Shown here piece by piece: positions 45,799-57,287 of a stretch of DNA of 64,000 nt. Source of the stretch: Umbilicaria muhlenbergii (lineage: Eukaryota > Ascomycota > Lecanoromycetes > Umbilicariales > Umbilicariaceae); assembly GCA_000611775.1 (NCBI GenBank), contig KK106981.1:7214312-7278311 (forward strand), in the 5' to 3' direction. The position numbers and the translations under genes are program-made. Every line of letters starts with the position of its first letter. The first letter of the stretch is position 1. The notes under the pieces were generated by a model. The model did no database searches. It was given only the letters and a program-made list of their open reading frames with translations, and was not told the DNA's origin.

Positions 45799-47015
45799 TC
45801 TATTGTTCTTGTTCAGTGTCACTCGGTGTAGAAGTGCAACATCGGCATTATTGGAAGGCAGGAAGAGATGACATGTTGTTTTAACAAGACCGTTAGTCCG
45901 AGGACGCTACTGCGGCTAAGGAATGCTTCCCCGGTGGCGACAATCGTACCTTAGTGAATGCGAAGGGAACCTGGTCACCCGGCCAGAATGTGGCCTCGGG
46001 TGCATGGATACCTTAGTGGTCCTCTCGACTACCTTCGTCAACAACAAAGAGAGATGGCGAAGACCACCCCACGTTCTTGAGCTAGCTGCCATTGACTCTA
46101 CACTGTCCATTCGAAGCATATCGGGATGACCTGGATGGGCTTGGCTTATGAACGGGGTCAGGGCATCACCGGATCACCGGCGCTGCAGAACTGGCCAGTC
46201 CCGTCAAGTTCGACTCGGTGCCCGGTGAATGAATAATGAAGTCCAGCACCAGCATCCGACTCTGAGGAGCATCTAGCTTCTTCACTACTAACGGCTTTCT
46301 TAATCAGCATTGTCGTTATGCGTTCTCTACCAATGACTAGCACACCGATCTTCGCTTCCGCGGAAGTCATTGCATCTATCGAAATGTACCTCCCCCACTC
46401 TGTCTCTTCACCGCCTCTCATATGCTAGCCCAACTTCGTCGGGGGCATGCTCTGCTTGTCTACCTCTCAGATGTCTCTTGAGATGCTCGTGACCTGCCCG
46501 CGATGATGCATCTACCCAGCAACGACACGTCACCATATCCATCATCGTCACAGTACCGCATTCTATCAACGGGGGTCTCCAGCTCTATCGTTGATCCGAA
46601 GGCGTTGGTGCCGGTCTCGGTAGGGATGCCATTGCTCTCCCCGGGTGGTGCGCCAGCCGCAGGGACAAAGTCAGTGCAAGTCGTCAGCTGAGTGCCCTCC
46701 CAATGGCTTAACAACGAATGCAATGATGAATGCAGATCCGTGACGTGATAACGTTCGAGATGCATCGCTTCTTTTTCTCTGCATCATACGTTTCTCGTGA
46801 TCTTTCCTGTATGGAGACTTGTCGAGGGGAACCCCTAGGGAACTCTACTACCTACTACTGATCTTGTCCGCGCGTACCTCTGTTGTCACATGGATTCTAT
46901 GCTTTCAGTGATAGAATGCATCTCAAAGGGTGCAAAATGCCCGATCACTACTTCAATTTGCTGTGTTTTAGCTGCACCAATGAGCATCTCGAGATGAGAT
47001 TACTCCATCGTCAGC
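45799..47015. other. Intergenic region, nothing recognised
   Basis: Both neighbouring genes are on the minus strand. Frames at 46158-46421 and 46460-46765 (minus) lack recognisable content and splice partners. Confidence 0.45.
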
Positions 47016-48151
47016 TCATGAGCTTTGCACCGCAGGCGTGGCAACCAGGCCCCTCCGCTCCTTGATCTTCCATTGCATCGCCTTACAAATTTCATACATC
47101 ACCTTCAACGTCGGCGTCTGCACTCCCACCTTCTCCGCCTCCCTCATCGGCTCGCCGACCAAATTCTCAAACTCCAAATAATTCCCCTATAGCAGTCAGC
47201 ACTCGTAGCCTTGATCTACCTCCCCAAGAAAACCAACGCAGTCCTACCTTTTCAGCATCGCACAGCATACTCGGCTTCAAATGCAACTCGATCGGATCGA
47301 CATGAATCATCGTATCGATGACCCCCTCCGGCAGCTCATACCCCAGCGCCTTCGCCGTCGCCACAATCTCCTTCATAGCCGGCCTCACGAGGCCCTCAAC
47401 CGCGCCGGCTAACCTGATGCTCCCATCGTCCAGGCCGGTAATCGCGCAAATGGGGTTGTAAGCCGCGTTGAAGACCAACTTCCGCCAGCGCGACAGGGCC
47501 ACATCTTCGGAGTACTCACATTTCGTCTTCCCTGCGGCACCGTACATTCTGATGAAGTCTTTCGCGGCGCCAGTTTGGATGTCGAGCGGTAAATTTGGAT
47601 TCGAGAAAGCGCCGACATGGAGGTCGTCGGGGAATTCATGGATGATTTGGCCGGGTTCGGCTTCATGGGAGTCGATCATTGAGACGCCAGAGAGGACGAT
47701 GTTGAGTGGGAAGGCTTCTATGATTGGTTTTTCGATGTTGAGTCCGTTTTGGAGGAGAACTATGACGGTGTGGCCGGGGGTAACTGCGGGTTCGATGAGA
47801 GTGGAAATGGAGGGCGGTACATCAGGGAGGTTCTTGGTAGTGCAGACGATGTAGTCGTATAAGAGAAGTGACTCCTTTACTACGTCTGGGACGGAGTTCA
47901 CGACTGGTTGCAATATCAGTCTATATATTATCGGTGAGGGCAGGCGGTGTTTTTTGTCCACCGTGAGTCGGTTTCCAGCCGCGAAGCTGTCCATGATCCA
48001 CAGACTCTATGTTATAGCCCACTCGATTGACGACCTCGTAGTTTGACCGTAGCGCAGCAGTAACAGTGCCCAGTCGTCCAGACTCGATGTTTACCGCGGC
48101 TATTGCTCCCACTGCCCCACCCCCTAGAAGAAGGACATTTGCTTTCGGCAT
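47016..48151 (-). CDS. 2-dehydropantoate 2-reductase (ketopantoate reductase, ApbA/PanE family)
   Basis: Exons 48151-47962, 47903-47248 and 47186-47016 join in frame to 338 residues. The Rossmann nucleotide-binding loop is at the start (ANVLLLGGGAVGAIAAVNIE). The family segments YDYIVCTTKNLPDVPPSI, VTPGHTVIVLLQNGLNIEKP (Asn-Gly substrate region) and SRWRKLVFNAAYNPICAITG (catalytic Lys and Asn) follow, with a C-terminal helical domain (PTLKVMYEICKAMQ). It would reduce ketopantoate to pantoate with NADPH for pantothenate and CoA synthesis. Fungi carry several paralogues of this fold, so another 2-oxo acid may be the real substrate. No organelle signal is seen. Codon endings switch from C to G near 47520. 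Confidence 0.88.
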
Positions 48152-48860
48152 GATCAAGCAGACAGTAATTTATGAAACAAGCAGTCCCAACTTTTGACCA
48201 ATCTGTCAAGTGATCTAGCCTCAATTGGTGGTGGAGTACTTCCCAGCTCCCCCTCGCGACCCCCGCAGCGGAGGCTAGGCCGGTGAGGCTGTCTTGCTTG
48301 CTAAGCCTAAGGTACCAACAGGCGAACAATCAGATAGTAGTCTTCAGACCAGGACAGGCCCCTCCAACTTCTGCCGGCGATGAGAATGTCGAAGAGTGAC
48401 AAATACGCAGACGCTGACAGTTGAAGTCTGAGCTCTAGCGCTAACTCTTGACTTTACCGTTTCGTTGCTGCGGATCCCCCGGATTCTCTGCTCTCCTGTC
48501 CTTTAATTGACGTTTCTTTGACAGTAGTGATTGTGTGACGAAGCTTTGAAGACTATGATCCAATGTTTGCTTAATCGGACTGCAAAGGCTTCTGCCATGT
48601 GTGTCTTGACATATACCTAGCGATCTCCTGAACATCTTTCCAGTTTGCATGGCGGGAGTGCCGAAAGGGGCAGAAGGACCAAGGTCAAGCTCCTGACGAA
48701 TCCCTTGAACCTCTATGACCGTCTATATGCCATATATCAACTTCCAACTTCCATTAAGCTTCTAACCAAAACCCCCCATCATCACCGCCATCGCCGCAAT
48801 CCCTCCTCTCCCGCCACCAACCCCCCCTCCATCCACACCACCTCCGACCACTACCAAGCC
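48152..48860. other. Spacer between two minus-strand genes
   Basis: Nothing is recognised in 48152-48780. The stretch 48780-48860 is C-rich and is the 3' flank of the inositol monophosphatase gene. Confidence 0.45.
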
Positions 48861-49911
48861 CTAAACCTCATACTCCAACCTCCCCCCCACACACCCCCAA
48901 AACTCCTCCACCATCCCCTCCTGCCCCTCCCCCCCCCGAACAGCCAAATACCTCCTCCCATCCACCTTCGCCTCCCACTCCCCCGCATTCCCACCAACGA
49001 CCCTCCCCCCCGCCTCCACCACAACCTGTCTCTTANNNNNNNNNNNNNNNNNNNNNNNNNNNNNNNNNNNNNNNNNNNNNNNNNNNNNNNNNNNNNNNNN
49101 NNNNNNNNNNNNNNNNNNNNNNNNNNNNNNNNNNNNNNNNNNNNNNNNNNNNNNNNNNNNNNNNNNNNNNNNNNNNNNNNNNNNNNNNNNNNNNNNNNNN
49201 NNNNNNNNNNNNNNNNNNNNNNNNNNNNNNNNNNNNNNNNNNNNNNNNNNNNNNNNNNNNNNNNNNNNNNNNNNNNNNNNNNNNNNNNNNNNNNNNNNNN
49301 NNNNNNNNNNNNNNNNNNNNNNNNNNNNNNNNNNNNNNNNNNNNNNNNNNNNNNNNNNNNNNNNNNNNNNNNNNNNNNNNNNNNNNNNNNNNNNNNNNNN
49401 NNNNNNNNNNNNNNNNNNNNNNNNNNNNNNNNNNNNNNNNNNNNNNNNNNNNNNNNNNNNNNNNNNNNNNNNNNNNNNNNNNNNNNNNNNNNNNNNNNNN
49501 NNNNNNNNNNNNNNNNNNNNNNNNNNNNNNNNNNNNNNNNNNNNNNNGGGTGAGATTGAAGAAGAAGTCGTGCTGCGGGTTTGAGAGGGGGGATGGGTGG
49601 AGGATAGGGGATAGGAGGGAGGTGGCTTACGCACTCGTAGGAGGGATAGGCGGATTTGAGGGAGGTGGAGACCATGTGCTCGACTGCTTGATCGGTTTCG
49701 GTGACGAGGTCGGAGGCTGCGAGGGGGTGTCAGTGACGAGCATGATAACAGTGGCAGGGATCAGGGGTATTTTAGGGGGTTACAGAGACTTACAGTTCTT
49801 TTTCGTGTCGGTATTGCTCATTGAGGGGTGGGCAGAGGTGATCATCTCGCCGGCCTTGGAGGCCAGGGAGATGAGGAAGTCATGGATCTCCTGGAGGTTG
49901 GGTTCTGCCAT
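48861..49911 (-). CDS. Inositol monophosphatase family protein, interrupted by assembly gap
   Basis: Exon 1 (49911-49794) encodes MAEPNLQEIHDFLISLASKA. Exon 2 (49716 to about 49635) encodes SDLVTETDQAVEHMV, the conserved start of the phosphatase fold, and ends at PSYE before a GTGCGT or GTAAGC donor. The metal-site core (GEE, DPIDGT) lies in the gap. The far flank ends the protein with VEAGGRVVGGNAGEWEAKVD, GRRYLAVRGG and EYEV at 48861, the usual C-terminus. The enzyme removes phosphate from inositol monophosphates or related sugars (QutG-like fungal type). The 5' part is strongly C-ending in codons and the 3' part strongly G-ending. Confidence 0.8.
49036..49547. other. Assembly gap (512 N)
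   Basis: The gap lies inside the inositol monophosphatase gene. On the gene's own strand, the upstream flank is C-rich and the downstream flank G-rich, the same arrangement as at the other gap. Confidence 0.95.
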
Positions 49912-50459
49912 TTTAGTGATTCTAACTCAGAAGGTCCACTGCGAAGGATGATCGTTTTAGAGCTCCCCAGGACTGTCGAGTACACTTCTTTTTGCGATTT
50001 GTTGATTTAGTTCAGCGGGGCGGCGTGGAATGAGTCTGGCAGAATGCAATCGATACGGGCCTCGCCGCTTTCGCAGAGCACCAATCACGAGTCTTATTTG
50101 CAGCATGTGGAGCAGGCGTATGGACAAAGTGAGTGCGCCTTCAGTCGGGGGCTCCTCGCCTACTCAACCCTCAGCAGATGAGTATTCGATACAAAGACAC
50201 TGGGAGCCAATTGTCTCTACAATCTGCACTCCAGGGATTGCTGGTGGATTTGAAGTATATTCACGTGTTGAACCTCCTACATAGATCTCTATTTGGCCCG
50301 AGCAAAGCGGAAGACGAGCGCTACTCGAAGCTGATGCAATGGTAGTCTAGACCCCCCAGCCATAGTGATAAACACACATCCTACACGCAGAATAGATTCG
50401 CCCCAGCAGACGCTTTCCGAGTCCGTTCCTCCCACCAAAGCTATAACACAAACTCCCAA
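49912..50459. other. Spacer, nothing recognised
   Basis: It lies upstream of the inositol monophosphatase and downstream of the lipase gene, both on the minus strand. Confidence 0.45.
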
Positions 50460-53400
50460 TCAATCATCCCTAACGTCAATCTTCCTCGTCCGACTCGGCA
50501 GCGCCAAGTGCTCTCCAACCGGCCTCCTTAGCCCAACGCCGCTCGTAGACCCTGCCGGTGCCGACGGTACGGGCGTGCTTGCCCCTGTTGGATCTCCTAC
50601 CTGCCGTTCCGACACGACATCCTCCGGGCTCGCTTGTTCGTCGTCCTGCATCTCCTTCGGCTCCGTAGTTAGAAAACTCACAACCTCGGTTTGACTCGTT
50701 CTCTTGAGCGTTGAGGACTCATAGTCCCTCTCTCCGGCAGTAGCAGTAGTCGTACCTTCAAAACAAGACTGCGAGCGCCGGCGACCCGCCACTGGGAAAT
50801 CGATATCGTCATCGTCGTCATCATCCGTCGGTTCGAAGAATCTATCATCCCAATGCGCACTATCCAGCGTATCACTCCTCTGGCGAAGGCCCATGGCATA
50901 ACTCATACTGCTCTCGTGCCCAACCCTCAACTCCGGCACCCCATCCTTCGCCTCCCTCCTCTCGCTGCCCGTCCGATCATGATGTTTGTGTTTCTGCATC
51001 TGATCAGTGACTTCCTCACCGTGGCTTCCAACGCCCTCGGCCATGGGTTTCGCGCGGTCTTCGTTGGATTCTTTCGTGTCTGCCGTCGTGGCGGCGTAAG
51101 TGTCGGCGAAGTGGGTGTCGCAGAGGTGTTTGATCACAGGCCAGCCGTAGGCGTTGGAGAACATGCGCCGGACAATCATGTTGTTATGCGCATCCGGTTC
51201 CAACCTCACCAGCACTTTCCGCCACGATAGGTCCTTGTGATATGCGCGAGCGATTTTCTCCTCTACTTTCATGCCCGAGGTGTCGACGCTGCTACTGTTG
51301 TTACTGTGTTCGTGGGTGGCGTTGGAGGGGCGTGGAATGCCGTTCCTGCTGTCGCTGGAGAAGGAGCGCGCTACGCCTGTTCTGGCCTTTCTGGGCGGAG
51401 GCGGGGGGATGTCATCGGGGTGGTAGACGCGGTCGTGGAAAATGGTACGAGGACGACTCGAGGGGTTGACGAGAAACTCCTCTGTTGGAAGAGGCGGGTT
51501 GAGGACATCACCTGCCGCTTCAAAGAAGGTGGTTTTGGGAGGTGCAAAGAGATTCTCTGGATTTTCTATTTGCGAATCCCCTCTGGTTGCAGTAGGGCGT
51601 TTCTTCGAGGCTGATGTACTAGCAGCAGAAGTCGCTTCGTCATCTCCGTCATCGGCAATATCTCCTGCCTTTGTCTGACTTCTTTCGTAGATTTGACGGT
51701 GCTTGTGAGGATGGTGGTGACTCTTCGAAGCATTTGGTCGAAGAAAAGAAAGTAGGCCAGCCAAAGGGTGTGTTGGTTGTTGGGCTGAGCTATGCTTCGC
51801 TTTCTCGGCGTCGTAGGTCTCGTCTTCAAAGGGCTGTGCTTGGATGCTTGGTTGGGTTTGTGAATCAGAGTGTTCCACGTCTTGGTCTGCGTTGTCGTCT
51901 TCAGTTGCGTTTGCCGTAGGCTGAGGTACCGTCCTTCCCTGTCCTTTGCGCGTGGGCGTATTTGTCCCGTCTCTGTCATCACCGCTTTCCCCGGTTTGAC
52001 TACTGTTGCCACCATCAATTGCTGTGCGAGTGTGCCGATGCGTACTGCTGTTGGCTCCAGTTATCTCAGCCCAGCCCCAGCCGGCCATTGTACCAACGAG
52101 CCCATTCTCCCGTCTCGCTTTCTCGACTCGACCAAGCCCTCTCCAGTCTAGAAAGAGTAGACATGAGGTTCGTAGCGGGACGATACCATCATTGACCACA
52201 TTCGAATAGACGGTGCGGTTGCGGAACATCTTCAGGACTTTGTGAGCAGGACCTGTAGGGAGAACCCTGAGTAACGGCTTTGCACCTGGATCCTGGTGCC
52301 TATGGGCTCGTTGAGCCTCGGAGCCAATACCTCCAATCATGGCACCCCAGCCGCTGCGAACCATGGTCGGGGCCCTCCATGTCAGGCCGAGGTCTTGACC
52401 GGTCCTACCAACAAGACCAAAGTCCAATGCAAATTTGACATATATGGGATTCTCATTACTTAGACCCAGTAGTGGAGAGGCCATTGTGATGAAGTTGATC
52501 GGTTTGATTTCGTCGAAGAAATGTGGCGAGTGCTTGTGAATATAAGCTATAGCGTACATCTGGATCAAGCCACCAAGAGAATGACCAATAAAGCTGATGC
52601 TGCTGATCTTGTAGGCGAGGTTGTCTGGGTTTTTAGATTCCCTGTGGACGCTACTGTGAGAGTGCGCAGGGAGACCACCATGCGTGTCTGGCGGATCTGA
52701 ACCCCCCAAGGCTCGAGACATCTTTTTCGTAACGGACTTTTTAATGGGCAAAAACGGTTGATCTGGGTATGTCATCGATAGAACATACTTGGCCAGGCGT
52801 TTGCCAAGGTATTGTATGCCTCGTTCTGTTCGTACAGCATTGCCGGTGAAGCCTCGGACAATGACTTCTTCCTCCTCATCCTCATCACCACCACCTGTGT
52901 CCCTGTTCTCCATTCCCTCTTGGCCCCCTTCCGGCGGGCCAGAGCGCGGTCCTGTGCCATTACTAGTAGGCTGCGGGTCCACATTCTCCACTTCCTCTGG
53001 CGTTTGTTTCTGCTCTCTTGCCCTCTGCCTAGCTTTTCTCTTTCTCATGTCCTCGCGAGCCTGTCTGGCTGTGATGTCGATACTCTCTTTCAGGTACAGC
53101 AAGTCGGCACCAAGATTGCTGTGCAGGCCGTGAGTCAAAACAACAAGATGGATGTTCCTCCGCCGTCTTTTGCCCCTTGACTCTTCTCCAGTTTTCACTG
53201 ATTCCCTAGTCTTCCGGTCGAGTGCTGCTCCATACTGGAAGAAGTCCTCCTCTCCTGGATCTGGATATTCGCGCTTCTTCGACCTGTCCTTGCCCTCATC
53301 ATCCCATTGTGGCAAAGCAGGTTTATTCCACAAGCTAGTGGTATCATCAACGATCACATTGATCGCACTTGAAAAGACGCCCTTGGGCTGCGCAGCGCCG

Positions 53401-54022
53401 TGAGCGTCTCTGTGCTTTTTCCCTTCTTGATGATCTTGCAACATCCCCGGCGAATCATGTGTAGATCCCATCATCCCTGCGATCTGAGTACCGAGATCTA
53501 CGGACTTCCCATCTCTTCCCACCAATAGTTCGAAATGCACAGCCGCCGAAGTGGAAAAGATGACCTGTGACGATATCTCAATAACCCAGGTAATACTGGG
53601 TACACCGCCATCTGTTGTTCTCTTGACGTTCGCTTTGCCAGCCGTTTCCCGTATTCTCTCCGGAACTGTGAGCTGTGCATACCAACTTCCACCAGCTTTG
53701 AGATTCGGTTCGAATTGAGGGACGTCATGTTCCCATGGTTTGTCAGACTTGTAATTGGGATCGAAGGTCGACGGGTAGCAGGCAGTGTAGAGGGTGTATG
53801 GACCGTGAAGATATGCTGCGCGCAGAGGGATTGCGGAGGTGTTTCTGATCTTAACATGGAGCTCGGATGGAGATGGAAGGATGCGATCGAGAGAAGGTGT
53901 GTATGTAAGGGTGTAGCTATTCACAGTCAGACTCGAGGCGCTTCCGATTCATGTTCCGGATGGATGACGTACCGTATCACCTCTCCAATCTTCACGCTGC
54001 CGGTTTGGTGGAGGAGTAACAT
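50460..54022 (-). CDS. DUF676 serine hydrolase, Rog1/Lpl1-like lipase
   Basis: Exons 54022-53973 and 53916-50460 join in frame to 1168 residues. The start MLLLHQTGSVKIGEVIR joined to YTLTYTPSLDRILPSPSEL is the family's N-terminal beta domain. The hydrolase core has HLVVLTHGLHSN (oxyanion region, about 277-284) and SFIGHSLGGL with the nucleophile near Ser463. It then has PINFITMASPLLGLSNEN and VVNDGIVPLRTS, which carries the likely catalytic Asp. The yeast relatives Rog1 and Lpl1 act on acylglycerols or phospholipids, the latter at lipid droplets. The second half is a long disordered extension with acidic, Ser/Thr and His-rich stretches and PPPPPRKA near a basic patch, probably regulatory. Start choice: an upstream Met at 54154 is also in frame, but family similarity begins at 54022. 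Confidence 0.88.
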
Positions 54023-54507
54023 CTTTTTGGCGCGCTGCGCCGCTGCCACATGCGCGCGTGAGCTTGACGCTGGCTGGTAAAAGGTCAAGCCGGTATGATA
54101 CGAGTCTTTGCCATCGACTTGAGATTGTTGATACGTGCGTGCTGAGATCAGCATTCGGGCCGACTAAGAGCGGGTCTCCTCTAAAGTAAGGTAGGGTAAG
54201 CTATCGGAACGGGCGGCGAAGGGATCCAGAACAGGGAACAGGGGGCTGGTCAGTGAACAGACACAGTATATATTGCTTCATGATGAAGCAGAACATTCAC
54301 GTTAGATAAAGAGGAGTATGACTAGGCTTATGCTTCATTTGCATGTGACGACCATCACATGCGCTCCTTCTGACTGCACTGGTCAGCCCAAAACAGCGCC
54401 ACAACGCAAACCTAAGGATATAGCACAAGATCCTCAGAAATCCTTTAAACCGTAGCTGTCAGCGTATACTCATCCACCCTTCGGGGCCTCCCAAAGCTCC
54501 TCGAATC
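54023..54507. other. Promoter region of the lipase gene
   Basis: A near-perfect palindrome (TGCTTCATGATGAAGCA) lies near 54278-54294, preceded by TATATATTG. Its role is unknown. No coding frame is supported. Confidence 0.45.
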
Positions 54508-55938
54508 TCAAGATCGTACATTATTGGCGACAATATCCAAAACATCTCTCTCCTCCTTCCGAACCTCCACCCATCCTCCACCCTCCACCCGAATAATCTT
54601 CCCATCGACACATACACGCCGCCAACGGCCATCTGGCTCGTCAAAATCAATGCGCAAACCATCGATGTTCTCATAGCCCACCACATATTCCTTAATATGC
54701 CCTCCGCCTTGATATGCCAAATCCACGATCCGCATAACCTCGTCGCCAGATAGAGGGGCAAAATGCACCAACCATAATTGACCATCCAACGGCCGTGAAG
54801 ATGGCGAAATGGTAAAAGTCTGCTCGAGATTCGAGACCAGCGTAGCTAGAATGTATGCGTGTTCCTGCCGATCCAGCGGCGTGCGTACGTCCTTGCCATT
54901 CTCGTCTTTCTTTATAAGCGTAATCTTCCCCTTAAATCGATGCGGCTGCGTCTCCTCAGGCGGATACAGCAATTCCTTTGCAGCCATCAGGAAGCGGTCA
55001 GAACCATGCTTGCGATATTCGGTCGTATCACTTTCGGCAACCAGCGCGGCATGAAGTGCCCAACTGCACACCACAGCGCCGTAGACGACACCGAGCTCAG
55101 AGCCCTCGGGATGCGGCAAAGGTTCTGCACGCCTGCCCTCGTCGACGACAAACTCCGACCCCGCCGAGAACGTGGCAGTGAATGTCGGGAGAGTGTGCGG
55201 AGTACCTCTCAGGAAACTGGCAAAGCCCATTGTGTCATCGTTTGTGAGACCCGTAGAATGCGCCAACGCATTTCCTGTGCCCATAGCCACGAGCCCGATC
55301 ACCGGCTTGACATAGGCATCACCCTGCGACGAAGAAAGGAGCACATTCACGATGTCAACAACGGCCCCGTCTCCAGAAAGAAGTAATACAGTCTGTGCCT
55401 GCCCCTTGTTGGCTCTAGGAAGTAAAACTGTCTGAGCAAACTCCGTAACAGAGCGCACAGACTCTGTTTCGTGCACCGCATAATCCTCTTCGTACTTCAA
55501 ACCACAGGCAGCAAACACAGGGCGGACAATCTCATCGCAAAAGACCTTGGCTTTGCAAAGCCCAGATTTCGCAGAAACAACAACATGAATACTAGGCAAA
55601 CCGTCCTCGCTCTTTGGAATAGAAAAATGCGTGGGATAAGCAGGGATCAAAAAATCATCCAACCACCGCCCTGGGGGATCAGTAACCCTTGCTTGCTTCA
55701 AGACATACCCCTCGCCTTTCGCCTCGAGATACAAAATCCGATACAGGGGACGTTCTCTTGACTCAGTCCCATCTCCGTTGATCACAGCAACGACATCTCG
55801 CGAGTAAATCTCTCTCTGAGGGGTAAGATGACGGATTCGCAGAGCAGTCCCTCTGGAGTTCACAATCTCAGTTGTATCGAATTTGAACTCTACATCATCG
55901 ACCGGGCCCTCAATAGTCCCGATACTGCTATCCTGCAT
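54508..55938 (-). CDS. Diacylglycerol-kinase-catalytic-domain (LCB kinase-like) protein
   Basis: A single-exon frame of 476 residues. The DAGK/sphingosine-kinase fold is recognised by LLLSGDGAVVDIVNVLLSS (glycine-rich nucleotide loop, residues 188-191) and VAMGTGNALAHSTGL (220-228). A following beta-rich region of this fold includes GVVYGAVVCSWALHAALVAE. The usual loop is SGDGT-xx-E; here Ala and Asp replace Thr and Glu, so specificity or activity may differ from true sphingosine kinases. Its substrate (sphingoid base, diacylglycerol or another lipid) cannot be inferred. No signal peptide or membrane span is seen. It lies in tandem with the lipase gene, and both act on lipids, but no co-regulation is evident. 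Confidence 0.85.
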   Translation of the reverse strand: MQDSSIGTIEGPVDDVEFKFDTTEIVNSRGTALRIRHLTPQREIYSRDVVAVINGDGTESRERPLYRILYLEAKGEGYVLKQARVTDPPGRWLDDFLIPAYPTHFSIPKSEDGLPSIHVVVSAKSGLCKAKVFCDEIVRPVFAACGLKYEEDYAVHETESVRSVTEFAQTVLLPRANKGQAQTVLLLSGDGAVVDIVNVLLSSSQGDAYVKPVIGLVAMGTGNALAHSTGLTNDDTMGFASFLRGTPHTLPTFTATFSAGSEFVVDEGRRAEPLPHPEGSELGVVYGAVVCSWALHAALVAESDTTEYRKHGSDRFLMAAKELLYPPEETQPHRFKGKITLIKKDENGKDVRTPLDRQEHAYILATLVSNLEQTFTISPSSRPLDGQLWLVHFAPLSGDEVMRIVDLAYQGGGHIKEYVVGYENIDGLRIDFDEPDGRWRRVCVDGKIIRVEGGGWVEVRKEERDVLDIVANNVRS

Positions 55939-56420
55939 CCTGGCCTCCCTTCGGCATTGATGCCTGTCCCCTCTCCGCAGACCGAAAAGGACAGGATAAG
56001 TGGCAATCCTTAGCCAGGGGTCCCTTCAACTATACAAAAAACCAAGGCAGATCTCGAGGGACGTCCAAAGCAAAGGAGATAGAACCTGTTGATAGTTGGA
56101 ATCTTGATTCCAAACCGTTTTTATAGAATGCTCTCGTTGTTTCACCCTCAAGAGGACCCTCAACTGAAGACCGCCTCTTGTATTGTCCTTACGTACGCCT
56201 GTAAGCCGCCGTGGCCGCCTCAGCCCAAACCAACCATCAGCCCTACGCCGTCCTTCCCGCGCTAACCGAGCCTGGTCTTTCCATCTCCCGTCAGCTTCCC
56301 CTACTGACCGAGCCTACCAAGCCATCACCATCAACCACCCATTATCAATCCCGCGCCGCAATGGACACAAACCCCCACCTCATGACCTAATCCCGCCAAC
56401 CCCTCTCCACTCCAAAAGCC
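55939..56420. other. Divergent promoter region
   Basis: The DAGK-like gene (minus) and the membrane-protein gene (plus) diverge here. The 150 bp before 56421 are C- and A-rich, as in other leaders of this window. No TATA box is clear. Confidence 0.45.
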
Positions 56421-57206
56421 ATGGCCCACACCGGCCTAATAATCCTCATCCTCATCCTCTTCATCCTCCTCACCATCGGCGCCTACATCCTCTACACCCG
56501 CCTCCGCGCCTCCCGCTCCGGCCTCCCCCCGCCCCCGCTCTCATCCTACAACCCCTTCTCCCGCTCCTCGCATTCCACCCCATACCCGTCCCCCGCCCCC
56601 AACAGCATCCTCGACTGGGTAAAAGACAAATACCGCAGCCTCACGAACCGACGCACCACGAGCGGCGGGTACGAAGAACCCCTCGGGCGCGGCACCAGCG
56701 TCGGAAGGAGGGGAAGAAGGGGGTTCGGCCCGCTGGATCCGGACGAGGCGTGGGATACGCGGGTGGGGGATGAGGCGGACGCGTATGGTGCCGGGGGGTA
56801 TTACGAGGAGCAAGAGTTGGGGTTGCATCCGGTTTCGACGTCTACAAACGCGCACAACAGCGGGGGATATAGCAGCAGCGGCGGCGGGTATGGAGGGGAC
56901 TCCGCAGTATTACCGGAATACGGGGCGGAAGATATGGGCAGGGGGCGGAGTCGGAGTCGGGAACCGACGGCCTATATAGGGGGCAGTCAGAGGGGGTTGG
57001 ATGAGCGATATGAGGAAGTTGTTGGGACGAAGGCGAAGGGGAGCCGAGCGGATCCGTTTGGGGATGAGGCGGAGAGGAGTGATTTGAGGGGAGTGAGTCC
57101 GAGACCGGTGGCGGAGGGGGAAAGGGGACACAGGGCTGTGGGAAGTGGTGGGAGTGGGGGGAGTGGGGGGGAAGAGAGGAAGAGTATGTTTCATGAGAAT
57201 ATGTGA
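56421..57206 (+). CDS. Single-pass membrane protein with Gly/Arg-rich tail
   Basis: A single-exon frame of 261 residues. An N-terminal membrane anchor (LIILILILFILLTIGAYILY, residues 6-25) is followed by a Pro/Ser region, a basic segment with LDWVKDKYRSLTNRRT, an acidic/Tyr stretch and a Gly/Ser-rich tail. The last residues, DPFGDEAERSDLRGVSPRP and RKSMFHENM, look like a C-terminus I recall from many ascomycete hypothetical proteins; that is memory, not a search. Function unknown. Its 3' end converges on the Asteroid-type gene with only 81 bp between stop codons. Codons are almost all C-ending before about 56650 and mostly G-ending after about 56750. Confidence 0.75.
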   Translation: MAHTGLIILILILFILLTIGAYILYTRLRASRSGLPPPPLSSYNPFSRSSHSTPYPSPAPNSILDWVKDKYRSLTNRRTTSGGYEEPLGRGTSVGRRGRRGFGPLDPDEAWDTRVGDEADAYGAGGYYEEQELGLHPVSTSTNAHNSGGYSSSGGGYGGDSAVLPEYGAEDMGRGRSRSREPTAYIGGSQRGLDERYEEVVGTKAKGSRADPFGDEAERSDLRGVSPRPVAEGERGHRAVGSGGSGGSGGEERKSMFHENM

Positions 57207-57287
57207 GGAGGGATCGAATGCTATCTGAAAACGCATTTCATTTGTAAGAGTCATCATTGGGCATTAGGGGTTGGATTGTGTGTAGAG

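Noticed and set aside
54278-54294. Palindrome TGCTTCATGATGAAGCA upstream of the lipase gene
   Set aside because: A single short palindrome could be a binding site but has no matching second copy or known factor.
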